Notes: generated by a model from the sequence alone, not told the origin. Shown: positions 34,127 through 43,674, counted from the stretch's first letter. The stretch: DNA of 56,150 nt from Kiritimatiellia bacterium (GCA_028718125.1 JAQUMN010000023.1:1-56150); one strand, 5' to 3'. Numbers and translations: made by a program.

Positions 34127-34250
34127 TGGTTTTTGTCCCCGATTCCCTGACCGGAACATTGTCCGCGAAAAGGCAGATTCTTTAGGCTGCCATGCCGCCC
34201 CGATCACGAATCGCATCGTGGCGCAGTGGCGCGGCGGGTGCAATACGGCA

Positions 34251-35177
34251 TTAGCGCGACGCCACGCGCACTGTGATTCCCAGGCGGGACAACACCGCTC
34301 CCGCGATGACCAGCACAGCGCCGGCCAGCAGATGCCAGCCGACCGGTTCATTGAAATACCATCCCGCAAAAAGCGTTGACACAAGGGGCAACAGATAAGA
34401 AACGACTCCCAGGAACACGAGCCGTCCTTTTTGCATGGCTATGTCCCAGAAACGATAACTGAGCGTTGTTACAAAGACTATGTAAAAAAATAGCGGGATA
34501 ATCATTGAAATCGACCACGTCGATTTTGCGCCGACAGCTGCCCCTAAAATTAAAAACAGAAAGCCCGTTACCAACTGAAAGAGCGCCACGCCGCTGGCTC
34601 CGCTGGGCGGCACATATTTGCGCGTGACGTTCGAATATACCGCCCAGCATGCCGCCGAGCCGGCCATAAGAACGAACGCCAGTGCATTTTGTTTGATCGC
34701 CTTCAGGAACAGGCCGATTGATACCGTCCCCGCCATGCAAATCATAATGCCCGTGAACGCGACTATCAAACCCGGAAGCAGAAAATACCAGCGGGCCCGA
34801 TATTTTAAGATAAAAACAGAGCCGAGCACCATTAGTCCCGGCCATAAATAATTGACCACGCCCAATTGCAGCGCAACCTGGCGATCCTTCGCCAGCGCCA
34901 GGGCGGGGATGTAACCGACGGTATACCCGAGAAAAAAGATCCCGCAAAATATTATATAAGGCCAGGCTGGCGGCGATAATATGCGAATTTTACGGTGCCG
35001 CCCAAACTCAACGCCTAACGAAATGAGCCCGGCGCCGCTGTAACTGACCGCCACCAAGGTAATCGGGCCAAGCGCCTCGCCGAGCGTCCGCGAGAACGCG
35101 ACGCTCGTCGCCCAAAAAGAGAGAGCAACCAGCCCAAAAAACGTGGCATTAAACGGACGCATTAGTTTGGTCTCCAA
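34251..35177 (-). CDS. YddG-like aromatic amino acid exporter (DMT family)
   Basis: A 308-residue ten-helix EamA-type protein. VNYLWPGLMVLGSV (~128-141) and the order of segments resemble E. coli YddG, which exports aromatic amino acids. YSGAGLISLGVEF and VVSYLLPLVSTLFAGW also correspond. Its closeness to the iorAB-paaK operon suggests a role in aromatic amino acid balance, but substrate is inferred. Start at 35177; Met6 is an alternative. Confidence 0.8.
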   Translation of the reverse strand: METKLMRPFNATFFGLVALSFWATSVAFSRTLGEALGPITLVAVSYSGAGLISLGVEFGRHRKIRILSPPAWPYIIFCGIFFLGYTVGYIPALALAKDRQVALQLGVVNYLWPGLMVLGSVFILKYRARWYFLLPGLIVAFTGIMICMAGTVSIGLFLKAIKQNALAFVLMAGSAACWAVYSNVTRKYVPPSGASGVALFQLVTGFLFLILGAAVGAKSTWSISMIIPLFFYIVFVTTLSYRFWDIAMQKGRLVFLGVVSYLLPLVSTLFAGWYFNEPVGWHLLAGAVLVIAGAVLSRLGITVRVASR

Positions 35178-35326
35178 AGCCGGCTATAATGAATCCTTGC
35201 GTGTAAATGCGCAATATGTGGCATGAATCGCTCCATGTCAATCCCCGGACCGCCCCGCCTGAAAGCGGGTTATCCCTGTAAAAATAAAACTTTATCCTGC
35301 ATGTATTTGATCTATGCTTTCATTCC

Positions 35327-36580
35327 ATGAAAGCTTTTCCTGCAATCGTAGTTGCCGACAGCAGAGGAAGAATTACCGATCAGCCGGAACTGGCTGCCGC
35401 GGGCCGGAGCGGGCGCGCCATCTACCCGCTTGACCCAGCGCAGCTCATGCCCCTCCCGGAAACAAGCCGGCTTTATCTGCTTCCCGGTCGCCGCGCCCTA
35501 GGGTTTAACGCAAAAGGAACCATCGAATCGGCGGATGATGAGCATGTTGCCGTCGCCGCCTTTCTGCCCCCGGGCTATGTCGCCCTTGCGCTCGCCGCTT
35601 TCGCGGCGGACAAGCGGGCGCCGCGGCTTCCGCTCTTCTGCTATTGCGCCGTTTGCTGGTACCGCGGCAAATTTCATGTCCCCGCCTTCCGCGTGGATCC
35701 CAATCCCAAGCACGATATTTCGCGCTTTGACATGCGGAAAGTTTATCGTGAGATCCGCCGCTGGATCCGGAAATATCCGGGAAACCGGTTGGTGGAGCAT
35801 CATGGTCTTGTCTGCGTGAAAGAATACGGCTGTCCCAACGCCGCCAATCTCTTCCTGCAACGGTGGGAAGCGCCGGTTGCCGTGTCCGGCGAATGTAACG
35901 CCTCGTGCCAGGGGTGCATTTCCAAACAGGACGCCACGTCAATCCCGGCCCCGCAAGCGCGGATTGGTTTCGTGCCGACCGTGGCCGAAATAGTTGAAAT
36001 GGCGGTTCCGCATCTGGAGAAGGCGCCGCACGCGATGATCAGCTTCGGGCAGGGCTGTGAAGGCGAGCCGCTCCTCGAAGGCAATTTGATAGAAGCGGCC
36101 ATACGCGCGATCCGCAAAAAAACAAATCGCGGCGCCATTCATCTCAACACCAACGGAAGCAAGCCTGATATTGTTAAACGGCTTGCCGCCGCGGGACTTA
36201 ACAGCATCCGCATCTCGCTGAACAGCGCCCGGCCGGCGCTTTATGCCGCGTATTATCGGTGCCGCGGTTATTCCTTCGATGATGTCCTGAAATCCTTCCA
36301 TAACGCCCGCAAGGCCGGCGTGTGGATTTCCATCAACTACCTGACCTTTCCCGGCGTGACGGATGACCCGGCCGAATGCAGGGCGTTCTCCAGGCTGCTT
36401 AAAAAAACCACCCCGCACATGATCCAGTGGCGCAACTTGAACATCGATCCGGACTTGTACATGGACACGGTTGACCGGGCCTGCCCTTCCAAACGCCAGA
36501 GGCCGATGGGCATAACGACCCTGATGCAATACCACCACGGCCAGTTCCCGAAAATCAAATTCGGCTATTTCAATGCATAG
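35327..36580 (+). CDS. Radical SAM protein of unknown function
   Basis: A 417-residue protein. The radical SAM cluster is C190-N-A-S-C194-Q-G-C197 (CxxxCxxC), preceded by an unusual ~185-residue N-terminal domain with Cys at ~105, 107, 110, 163 and 169. Downstream, MISFGQGCEGEPLLEG (~227-242), LNTNGSKPD and IRISLNSARPALYAAYYR are the usual barrel strands, with no clear C-terminal SPASM motif. The substrate is unknown. Its last codon and stop lie in the left edge of repeat copy 1, which may have replaced the original C-terminus. The neighbours give no clue. Confidence 0.85.
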   Translation: MKAFPAIVVADSRGRITDQPELAAAGRSGRAIYPLDPAQLMPLPETSRLYLLPGRRALGFNAKGTIESADDEHVAVAAFLPPGYVALALAAFAADKRAPRLPLFCYCAVCWYRGKFHVPAFRVDPNPKHDISRFDMRKVYREIRRWIRKYPGNRLVEHHGLVCVKEYGCPNAANLFLQRWEAPVAVSGECNASCQGCISKQDATSIPAPQARIGFVPTVAEIVEMAVPHLEKAPHAMISFGQGCEGEPLLEGNLIEAAIRAIRKKTNRGAIHLNTNGSKPDIVKRLAAAGLNSIRISLNSARPALYAAYYRCRGYSFDDVLKSFHNARKAGVWISINYLTFPGVTDDPAECRAFSRLLKKTTPHMIQWRNLNIDPDLYMDTVDRACPSKRQRPMGITTLMQYHHGQFPKIKFGYFNA

Positions 36581-36765
36581 GAATTTTCCGCCGGAGGCGG
36601 ATCCGCCTATGGCGGACAATCCGTCTTTGTTGTCATTCCGAGCGTAGAAGAGGAATCTCGCCGCGAGAGATCCCTTCGACTTCGCTCAGGGCAGGCTCTT
36701 CACTGCGTTCAGGATGACAATCCGAACGGAATAAAAGTCGCCCCGCCTTGCGAGGCCTAATTTGA
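36569..36765. repeat. Dispersed palindromic repeat, copy 1
   Basis: About 195 bp, nearly identical to copies at 38391 and 43668. It contains three hairpins: CCGCCGGAGGCGG/CCGCCTATGGCGG at the left; TTGTCATTCC (36630) pairing with GGATGACAA (36712-36720) in the middle, around a CTTCGACTTCGCTCAGGGC core; and a GCCCCGCC/GGGC-type hairpin at the right. It overlaps the stop codon of the radical SAM gene. A partial second left hairpin lies at 36772-36804. It looks like a non-autonomous mobile repeat. Confidence 0.85.
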
Positions 36766-36771
36766 TGTTTA

Positions 36772-36804
36772 GAAATTTTCCGCCAAAGGTGGATTTGCCT
36801 ATGG
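36772..36804. repeat. Partial repeat (left hairpin only)
   Basis: GAAATTTTCCGCCAAAGG and the following TGGATTTGCCTATGG are a diverged copy of the left end of the dispersed repeat, directly after copy 1. Confidence 0.6.
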
Positions 36805-36916
36805 TATGACAATTCCGCCGGGTAAGGGGACTCGGCCTGCAAAAAAATGCTGTAGGCCCGGTGCCCTCACCGCGCGACAGGACTTTGTGCGCGTCAGCAC
36901 TGCAAAGAAAATTATG

Positions 36917-37273
36917 TCAGGCGCCCGCCGGGACATTTCCCCGGCAAAAGGCTTTGGCCTGGTCCATTGTGTCGAACTGCGACAGCATGCCGGCGATATG
37001 CGTGCTCGTGATCACTTCCCGGCAATAGGGTTTGAGACCGACCAGCGCCAGGACGCCCTTGCGGATCTCAACTTCCTTGGCGGTGATCAAAAGCACGCGG
37101 ATGCCGGCGCTGCTGATGAAGTCCACGTTGGTCATGTCCAGGATAACGGCCTGCGGACGTTCTTGGAAATGCGCATCCAGCGCCTGCTGAACCGGCCCCG
37201 CGCCAAAGGTGTCGAACCTTCCGTTGAGGGCCAGGATGAGCAAGCCGTCTTTTGAGGTGGTGATGATGTCCAT
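36917..37273 (-). CDS. STAS-domain anti-sigma factor antagonist
   Basis: A 118-residue single STAS domain. VDFISSAGIRVLL (~50-62) contains the Ser that partner kinases phosphorylate in SpoIIAA/RsbV proteins. It should release a sigma factor by binding an anti-sigma kinase; neither partner is in the window. The C-terminal Gly/Ala tail is short. GAAGGAG-type binding site ~8 nt upstream of the ATG. Confidence 0.88.
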   Translation of the reverse strand: MDIITTSKDGLLILALNGRFDTFGAGPVQQALDAHFQERPQAVILDMTNVDFISSAGIRVLLITAKEVEIRKGVLALVGLKPYCREVITSTHIAGMLSQFDTMDQAKAFCRGNVPAGA

Positions 37274-37353
37274 GATGGGGCTGGCTCCTTCTCGACGATT
37301 ACCCGCATGATCGGTGCATAAATTCCAGGCGCACCCGGGAATAGATTATTCCA

Positions 37354-38271
37354 TCAGTATTCAAAGCAGCCGTATTGTTCGAGTATGTATTTACCGGTTG
37401 CATACATCAGCGCAACAGCTTGCTGTTTAATATGCAGCGGCACGTCAAGGAGCGCCGTAACCGTTTTGCCGCAGTGCTCCCAGGGCTTGCGAAAATGCGG
37501 CCAGGCATCGTGATTGCGCATAAGATTGCTGCCTTCGAATGTGAAGGCCCCGCCGTATTTGATGTCCAGGAGGCCTTGCATGACCGGGTCGAAATTGCAA
37601 CTGCCGAAAAATGGAGCGGTATGGCTGTCGCGGTCGCCGTAATTATCCGCGATATGGATGGCGTGGAGTTCGCCGCCCAGGGCTATGATGCTCTCATATT
37701 GGTCCATGCCCCGCATATGCGCGTGCCCGGTGTCCCAGCAGGCGTGCAGCAACGGATGGTTTACAAATTCCAGGAACTCTTTTATTTCCGCACCGGTACG
37801 CAGGTAATAAAATGGTGTATTTATTTCACAGCCGTTTTCGACCAGCGCATTAACGCCGAATTTTTCCATTGTGTCAAACAGCTCGGAATAAAAATCGCGA
37901 TTGCGTTTCATAAATTCGCACGGCGTAAAGGCCGCGCTCCCGGCGGCGTGCACCACGATGTCTTTTATGCCGAGCATCGCGCAGGCCTCAATCGAGCGTT
38001 GGGTCGCTGTTACCAGCGCGTCCCTCTTCTCGCCCGGAACAAAATGCTCGCCGTCGGGAGCGTGCGCCTGGCAAAACTTGACGCCGATGCGTGCCGCCGC
38101 TTCGCCGGCGTCGCCGACCAGTTGCTTCCAGTTGTCCCGGCTGGCGACAAAAGGCGTGCCGTAAAAATCCATGTCTAAACGTTTAAATCCGGTGCCCGCA
38201 AACAGCCCCACGATTTCAGCAGGAGTTTTGGCGTAACTGCGCAAATCAGCGGTTGTCGTTGCAAGCTTCGT
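37354..38271 (-). CDS. Sugar phosphate isomerase/epimerase-type TIM barrel (ACG or GTG start)
   Basis: A ~305-residue xylose-isomerase-like barrel (AP endonuclease 2 family). Metal-binding positions are visible: NALVENGCEINTPF (Glu), HACWDTGHAHMRG (Asp, His), HIADNYGDRDSHTAPF and FTFEGSNL (Glu). It probably isomerises or epimerises a sugar. The family start KLATTTADL is preceded by ACG at 38271, nine nt after a perfect AGGAGG (38286-38281), where ATG would be expected. The nearest in-frame alternative is GTG at 38310, without a good binding site. Confidence 0.85.
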   Translation of the reverse strand, partial: TKLATTTADLRSYAKTPAEIVGLFAGTGFKRLDMDFYGTPFVASRDNWKQLVGDAGEAAARIGVKFCQAHAPDGEHFVPGEKRDALVTATQRSIEACAMLGIKDIVVHAAGSAAFTPCEFMKRNRDFYSELFDTMEKFGVNALVENGCEINTPFYYLRTGAEIKEFLEFVNHPLLHACWDTGHAHMRGMDQYESIIALGGELHAIHIADNYGDRDSHTAPFFGSCNFDPVMQGLLDIKYGGAFTFEGSNLMRNHDAWPHFRKPWEHCGKTVTALLDVPLHIKQQAVALMYATGKYILEQYGCFEY

Positions 38272-38390
38272 GGTTAGCGCCCTCCTGTAATTGGTTTTTG
38301 GGTTCCGCACGCGGCCGGCTATTGCAACACGTATCGATTGAGAAAGTTACGCGACGGACTATGTTCATGCAAAGTTGCCGACAGCCTGAT

Positions 38391-38588
38391 TCAATGCATA
38401 GGAATTTTCCGCCGGAGGCGGATCCGCCTATGGCGGACAATCCGTCTTTGTTGTCATTCCGAGCGTAGCGAGGAATCTCGCCGCGAGAGATCCCTTCGAC
38501 TTCGCTCAGGGCAGGCTCTTCACTGCGTTCAGGATGACAATCCGAACAGAATAAAAGTCGCCCCGCCTTGCGGCGGCCTAATTTGTTC
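38391..38588. repeat. Dispersed palindromic repeat, copy 2
   Basis: Almost identical to copy 1, from TTCAATGCATAGG at the left to CCTAATTTGTTC at the right. It lies between the isomerase-type gene and the SGNH gene and could act as a bidirectional terminator or attenuator for both, as its hairpins are strong. Confidence 0.85.
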
Positions 38589-38688
38589 GTGCGCCACAAC
38601 ATAGTGTAATTATGGAGTCCGTGTAAATCATGAAATTGCGCCATATTATGCCTGCTCGACAAATAATGCTGATGATTCTATCATCAAT

Positions 38689-39714
38689 TTGTTTTTTGAT
38701 ATGTGCCTGCCCGGATACCTGCCTGCAATAAATGGAAAGAAGATGAAAATTCAAGGAGAAAGCCTGGTTCTGGCCAAGACTGAGCCGGGTAACCTGTGTT
38801 TTGACAATGTGGTCAAGGGCAGTTTGACCCTGCGCAGCGCATATGTCGCCGAGAAACCTGGCGGAATAGTCTATCGCGAAGGCAGCGACTACATAGTTGA
38901 TTATGCCAAAGGCACAATAGCCCGCACGTCCAATTCTCGCATACCTGACTATTCGACCAACTGCCTGTATGGGCAGAAAGACTTCAACCACACAAATTTC
39001 CCGAGCTGCAGCAATCACGAATGGTTTGTCTGGGCGGACTATCAGACGACCAACGGCAAGATATGGGCCAAGCCGAACGACCAGCGCAAATATTTGGCAG
39101 ACGTTAGAAAGAAACTGGAGGCCGGAGGGCCGTTCAGAATAGTGTCCTACGGCGACAGCATTACGGCCGGGAGAGAGGCTTCGGAGCCGGATTTGCGATT
39201 CCAGGCGCGATTCGGCAGGTATCTTCAGGCCCTGTTCCCCAAGTCCAGGATCGAGGTAATTGATGTGTCGATCCCCGGATATGCTTCCCGGCAGGGCCTA
39301 TCCTGGTTTGACGACAAGCGCTATATGGGCCAGATCGACCGGGCGGATCTGGTGATTGTTGGCTGGGGTATGAATGACCACAACCGCGGATCGTCCGAGC
39401 CTGAGCAATATAAACAAAACCTGGTTGCGCAAGTCAGGATGATCAGAGAACGCAAGAGCGCGGAAGTTATCCTGTTTTCGGCATGCCCGCCTAACGACAA
39501 CTGGCGCTGCGGGACACACAGGATGGCCCAGTTTGCCGCGGCCGCCAAACAAGCGGCCGCTGAAGCCCAGTGCGCCTACGTGGACGTTTACAGCACATGG
39601 GCAATGGTCCTTCAGCGCAAAGACCAGCCGTCTCTATTGGGCAACAACATCAACCATCCCAACGATTTCGGTCACTGGATGTATGCGCAGGCATTTGAGG
39701 CGATGAAGTTCTGA
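38689..39714 (+). CDS. SGNH/GDSL hydrolase, probably frameshifted at the signal peptide
   Basis: The mature part has the SGNH blocks: SYGDSITAG with the nucleophile Ser (~153), SIPGYASRQG (Gly), WGMNDHN (Asn, ~228), and NHPNDFGH (His, ~327). It should be an esterase acting on acetylated sugars. The frame opens at TTG 38689. A signal peptide, MPARQIMLMILSSICFLICA, starts at ATG 38648 in another frame and ends at a TAA near 38729. One base change around the T6 run at 38691-38696 would join them into an exported enzyme, so the gene may be broken or the sequence wrong here. Confidence 0.8.
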   Translation: MFFDMCLPGYLPAINGKKMKIQGESLVLAKTEPGNLCFDNVVKGSLTLRSAYVAEKPGGIVYREGSDYIVDYAKGTIARTSNSRIPDYSTNCLYGQKDFNHTNFPSCSNHEWFVWADYQTTNGKIWAKPNDQRKYLADVRKKLEAGGPFRIVSYGDSITAGREASEPDLRFQARFGRYLQALFPKSRIEVIDVSIPGYASRQGLSWFDDKRYMGQIDRADLVIVGWGMNDHNRGSSEPEQYKQNLVAQVRMIRERKSAEVILFSACPPNDNWRCGTHRMAQFAAAAKQAAAEAQCAYVDVYSTWAMVLQRKDQPSLLGNNINHPNDFGHWMYAQAFEAMKF

Positions 39715-39720
39715 AACGGG

Positions 39721-42171
39721 TCACCAGTAAATCAGGACTTTGCCGGACAGCTTGTCCACGGTCCGGAAAAATTTCCAGCCATCTTTCCCGTCCGGACATG
39801 TCCGTGCAAAGGCGCCGTTGACGTAGGGGGTGCGGGGATTGGGCAACACCGTCAGGCGGTTCTCCGCGCCGGGTTCCGGGAAAATTGCCAGCTCAGCGTC
39901 TTCCAGCCCGGTGATCGTTATCCAGCGGGTGATGCCGTGGAGATGCGAGCAATGCTCGCGGCAGGAAATGACGCTTTGCTTGTTTTGTTTCACGAAAACC
40001 CGGCATTCATGTCGCCAGGTCCGGGGCCAGCGGTAGAAGGCGGAGCCGTCCTTTAATTGTGCCTCATAGCCGTTCATCACCGGCGCGCCAAATGGCGCCC
40101 GCAGTTCATGTTCAACCAGGGTGTGATGGTTCGTGCCGGTATAGTAAAAGCCATTACGATGGCGGCTCACGGCGACAACCGGCTCGTGGGCCGTCGCATC
40201 ACCGCGGTGGAAGGCGAACCGCCAACCACAGCGATCAAGTAACACGGAGAAAAGCCGCTCGGGATAAAACAGTTCGGTCTCCATCGGCAAATTCAGCCGT
40301 TCCGCGATATGTTCCGGAAAATTCAGCGCGGAGAACTTTGAAGGTGTGCCGCGCAGCCAGACCAACCGCCCTTGTCCAAGCGAGACTTCAATGGCATAGG
40401 ATCGTTTTTCACCATCTTTGCCGGCACTCGCCAGGACGTGTTTCCCGCCGGTCTCTTCCAGCCCGCCCCCGGATATGATGGATTGATGCTCGAAATTCCA
40501 TTTGGACGCAAAGTTTTCGACCAGGCCGGTCAATGCCGCGTCCAAGTTCAGCCGCATGCTGCCGTCCAATGGCTTGGCGAGTTTGACACCAAGTGCCTCC
40601 CGGAATCTGTCGCCCGCATTGCGCAAGGGACCGTAAACCAAAGCCTTGCCGCCCGCCTCGACATGCCGGAACAAAGCGCCTTCCCATTCGCTGCCGGCGT
40701 TGGGCACCGGGCTGACTATGACCCGGCCGTCCAAGAAGCCGGCGTTGCGCCGTTTGTTGGCGACAAAGCTGGCAGTGGAAACAACGGTGTTCAACGGCAG
40801 GCCGCGGTTTATGGCGTCCATGACCAGCAGGTCGCCGAACATCACTTCGCCAATCCTTCCGGTCTCCGGTTTGATCCAGGCGTGGTATTCATCGAACGGA
40901 TAAACCCAGACCAGCGGGCCCGCCTCGTCCGGAGCGCTGTTAAGGCATTCCAACAGGCGCGGCGTGACTTCGTTTGGAACCTGCTCCGGCATGTTGCCCA
41001 GGCTATCGTCGATGCTGAGGAAATTCACGGACGAGGCGGTCTGGACAGCGCCATCCGCGGCGATCCGGGAAACCGCCAGCGGCAGATAGATGTCATATGG
41101 TTGGCGCTCGTAGCGGTCGAGCCAGGGGGAGTTAATCCACCAGGGGTCGTGGGTGTAGAAACGGAAGGCGAAGGATTTCCCGGGCAGTTCGGCGATGTGT
41201 GACATCCAGCCCGCCAGCTCCAGGCCCAAGTTCAGATTTAACGCGGCCCAGGGGGAGTTCACCGGCGGCTGTTGGATAAAGCCTCCTGCATATATTTGCT
41301 TCAGGGGAACGCCGTCGGAGGCCAGGTCAATGCCGGTGGTCATGTTGGTGCCGCGGACGTATACCGGATAATCGGGACATTCCGCCTTGAACATACGCCA
41401 GAAATCCAGCATCTGTTTTTTAACCATGTCCGCTTGCTCCGGGGTATAGGTCTTGCCGTCGAAAAGCAGGCCGTCGTATCCCCAGGGACAGTTCCCGAAT
41501 CCGAAACCGTTGGAAAACCAGATGAAATTCATGCCCATGCCTGCCAGGAAATGCCGCGTCTGGCGTCCGAGAAAAAATCCGAACGGTGTTCCCGCAGGGA
41601 TGCCATCAGGAAACCCGGCGTAGTGGAAAGTGTCTCCCGTCAAGGTGGCGGAACATGATACCACATCGGTTTTCTTTGAATCGCCGAAACTGGCGGAGCA
41701 GATTTCTGCATGCCGCTCGTATTTGAAGCTCGATTTGGCGAACTCAGGTCCGGGATCGAAGGTCCCGCCTACCAGGATAGCCTTGCCGAGACGCTCCCGG
41801 CCTGCATTTTTGATGATTGCAACCAGGTCGTTAAGAAAACGGTAATCGAACTCGGGTGGATTGTCACGGTAGAGCCGCGACTTGGTGTGCAGTTGCTGGC
41901 ATTCGGGGTCCAGCTTCAGGCGTTCCTTGGATGGTTGCCGGTTGACGCAGCCGATGTACCGCGCCCATTCGAATTTGTCTTCAGGAATGCCACGATAGTC
42001 CAGGATTTCCGAACCATCCCCGATCCATAGTTGCACCGACACCTTGTTGGCATGGCGGCATAATGGCTCCCATTGTCGGAACAGTTCCCGGCAGATTTGC
42101 AGGCAGTTCTCCCGGGACGGGTTCCAGAACGGCTTCAAGGACATTTCCAGGGTCACATTTTCAAGTTTCAT
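39721..42171 (-). CDS. Large putative carbohydrate-active protein, 816 residues
   Basis: I do not recognise a named family. The N-terminal ~380 residues look like a TIM barrel: MSLKPFWNPSRENC, ILVGGTFDPGPEF, FIWFSNGFGFGNCPWGYDG and FRFYTHDPWWINSPWLDRYE. Residues ~430-610 resemble an amidotransferase-like module (VVSTASFVANKRRNAGF, GRVIVSPVPNAGSEWEGAL, GGKALVYGPLRNAGD), as in beta-galactosidase trimerisation domains. A beta-rich tail follows. No signal peptide. It begins 9 bp after the isomerase stop, and its binding site overlaps the end of that gene, so the two work together. Confidence 0.65.
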   Translation of the reverse strand: MKLENVTLEMSLKPFWNPSRENCLQICRELFRQWEPLCRHANKVSVQLWIGDGSEILDYRGIPEDKFEWARYIGCVNRQPSKERLKLDPECQQLHTKSRLYRDNPPEFDYRFLNDLVAIIKNAGRERLGKAILVGGTFDPGPEFAKSSFKYERHAEICSASFGDSKKTDVVSCSATLTGDTFHYAGFPDGIPAGTPFGFFLGRQTRHFLAGMGMNFIWFSNGFGFGNCPWGYDGLLFDGKTYTPEQADMVKKQMLDFWRMFKAECPDYPVYVRGTNMTTGIDLASDGVPLKQIYAGGFIQQPPVNSPWAALNLNLGLELAGWMSHIAELPGKSFAFRFYTHDPWWINSPWLDRYERQPYDIYLPLAVSRIAADGAVQTASSVNFLSIDDSLGNMPEQVPNEVTPRLLECLNSAPDEAGPLVWVYPFDEYHAWIKPETGRIGEVMFGDLLVMDAINRGLPLNTVVSTASFVANKRRNAGFLDGRVIVSPVPNAGSEWEGALFRHVEAGGKALVYGPLRNAGDRFREALGVKLAKPLDGSMRLNLDAALTGLVENFASKWNFEHQSIISGGGLEETGGKHVLASAGKDGEKRSYAIEVSLGQGRLVWLRGTPSKFSALNFPEHIAERLNLPMETELFYPERLFSVLLDRCGWRFAFHRGDATAHEPVVAVSRHRNGFYYTGTNHHTLVEHELRAPFGAPVMNGYEAQLKDGSAFYRWPRTWRHECRVFVKQNKQSVISCREHCSHLHGITRWITITGLEDAELAIFPEPGAENRLTVLPNPRTPYVNGAFARTCPDGKDGWKFFRTVDKLSGKVLIYW

Positions 42172-42180
42172 GGAAAACCA

Positions 42181-43674
42181 TCAATTCCTTTCGATGATAA
42201 CCGCGTCTATTCCTAGGCAGTCGCCGATTGTTCTCAAGGTTTCCGCCTTGTGTCCGATTCCCAGGGCGAAATGGTGGGTTGGACCTTCGGCAACCCAGCG
42301 CTTTAGAAAAGTTTTTATGTCAGGCTGGAAGCGTCCGTGGGTATTGGTGTTGCCGGTCGGCGGCACCGGCCCTTCGATTGACTCGCCTTCGGCGATCACC
42401 ATCTTGAATTTACCGTCAGCCTTGACTCCGATGCTCAGGATGGTTATCGGTCCCTCCTTGATTTTAAACTCGACCCCGGCTCCGGACCCGGGCTTGCCGT
42501 GATATTTCTTAAGACTCCGGATGACCGGCCGGCCCTCGGCGATGTTAATGTGGTGGGGGCCGTCATGCCCGACAAGCACGCTGCCGCGGTTGAAATCTAT
42601 CGGATGGAACTCGGCGAAACTGCCGCCGATCTCCAGGCGGTCCATAATCAGCATCGCCAGGCAGGTTTTAATGTCGAACTCGCCGCACATCGGGAATCCC
42701 GTGGCGGTGAGCAGGGAATTGCCCACGATGAAGCTGGAGACCAGGGAACGGGTCTCCGAGCCTTCCCCAGCCTCGTAATAATAGGCGAATCCGTCAAGGC
42801 GTTTTGCTTCAATGAATCGCTCCAGGGCGACCGCCGCCCTGGCGGCGTAGTCGAGGTCTTTTTCCGTAAGTTTCTCGGTGATGGGGTCGGAGACGGGGCA
42901 GGGGGTGTCAAAAAACGCCAGGATTTCCCGTTTTTTCCGTTTTGTCGCGGCATCCTGGCGCCCGATGGTCCTGAAATATCGCATGATTTCATCGATCTCG
43001 CACTGGACGACGTGGCATCCGAAGGCGGCAGTGACGGCGGTAGGATCGGTCTGCATGTCCAGCATGGACTCCAAAACGTGCCCCATCTGGCCGATTCTGG
43101 CGTGCCGCAGATCATGCAGAACCTTGGCGATCTGACACCATTTGGCGATTTCCCGATCGGCATCGCTGTCGCCCTCAAGCCGGCCAACGATGACTTCGGG
43201 GGCTTTGCGGCCCATGCGGATGGCGACGCCGGTGAATTCGGGCACGGCGCAAAAATCGTCGTTGAACAGTTGGACGAAGGTGGAGGCCTTGGCGTAATCC
43301 ATTGCCGCCAGTGGCTGGAGGGCAACGAGGACGATGGGAACCTTAAGATCCCTGGCGATAACTCCGAAAGTGGAGGAAGTGGCATAGGTGGCCATGTCGA
43401 TGAACAACAGGTCGAGGTCGGCGGCCTTGATTTTCGGCAGGACCGCATAAGCGTGTTCGGCGCAATCGATCATGCCAAACCCGATGACGTTAACCCCATG
43501 GCGGGTCACCTTATTTTCAAAGATATCGAGTTTCTTGCGCAGTTTCTCCAGCAGGCCCTCGAACTGGGGCCAGTAATTGCAGTGGCCGACGCCGAGGATG
43601 CCGATGTTGGCGGTCAGCGCTTTGCGGCGTTTGATCTGGCGAGCAACAATATGGCCGGCTTTAAATTTATGCAT
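42181..43674 (-). CDS. L-arabinose/L-fucose isomerase-like protein
   Basis: A 497-residue protein related to sugar isomerases of the AraA type. GFGMIDCAEHAY and DLLFIDMATYATSS lie in the N-terminal domain. YYYEAGEGSETRSLVSSFIVG (two parts, YYYEAGEGSETRS and LVSSFIVG) and MCGEFDIKTCLAMLIMDRL carry the two metal-binding Glu; VGHDGPHHINIAEG and PTHHFALGIGH carry the conserved His. It likely converts an aldose to a ketose, but which sugar is unknown. Its start codon at 43674 lies inside repeat copy 3, and the only binding site upstream (GGCGG) belongs to the repeat. Confidence 0.85.
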   Translation of the reverse strand: MHKFKAGHIVARQIKRRKALTANIGILGVGHCNYWPQFEGLLEKLRKKLDIFENKVTRHGVNVIGFGMIDCAEHAYAVLPKIKAADLDLLFIDMATYATSSTFGVIARDLKVPIVLVALQPLAAMDYAKASTFVQLFNDDFCAVPEFTGVAIRMGRKAPEVIVGRLEGDSDADREIAKWCQIAKVLHDLRHARIGQMGHVLESMLDMQTDPTAVTAAFGCHVVQCEIDEIMRYFRTIGRQDAATKRKKREILAFFDTPCPVSDPITEKLTEKDLDYAARAAVALERFIEAKRLDGFAYYYEAGEGSETRSLVSSFIVGNSLLTATGFPMCGEFDIKTCLAMLIMDRLEIGGSFAEFHPIDFNRGSVLVGHDGPHHINIAEGRPVIRSLKKYHGKPGSGAGVEFKIKEGPITILSIGVKADGKFKMVIAEGESIEGPVPPTGNTNTHGRFQPDIKTFLKRWVAEGPTHHFALGIGHKAETLRTIGDCLGIDAVIIERN

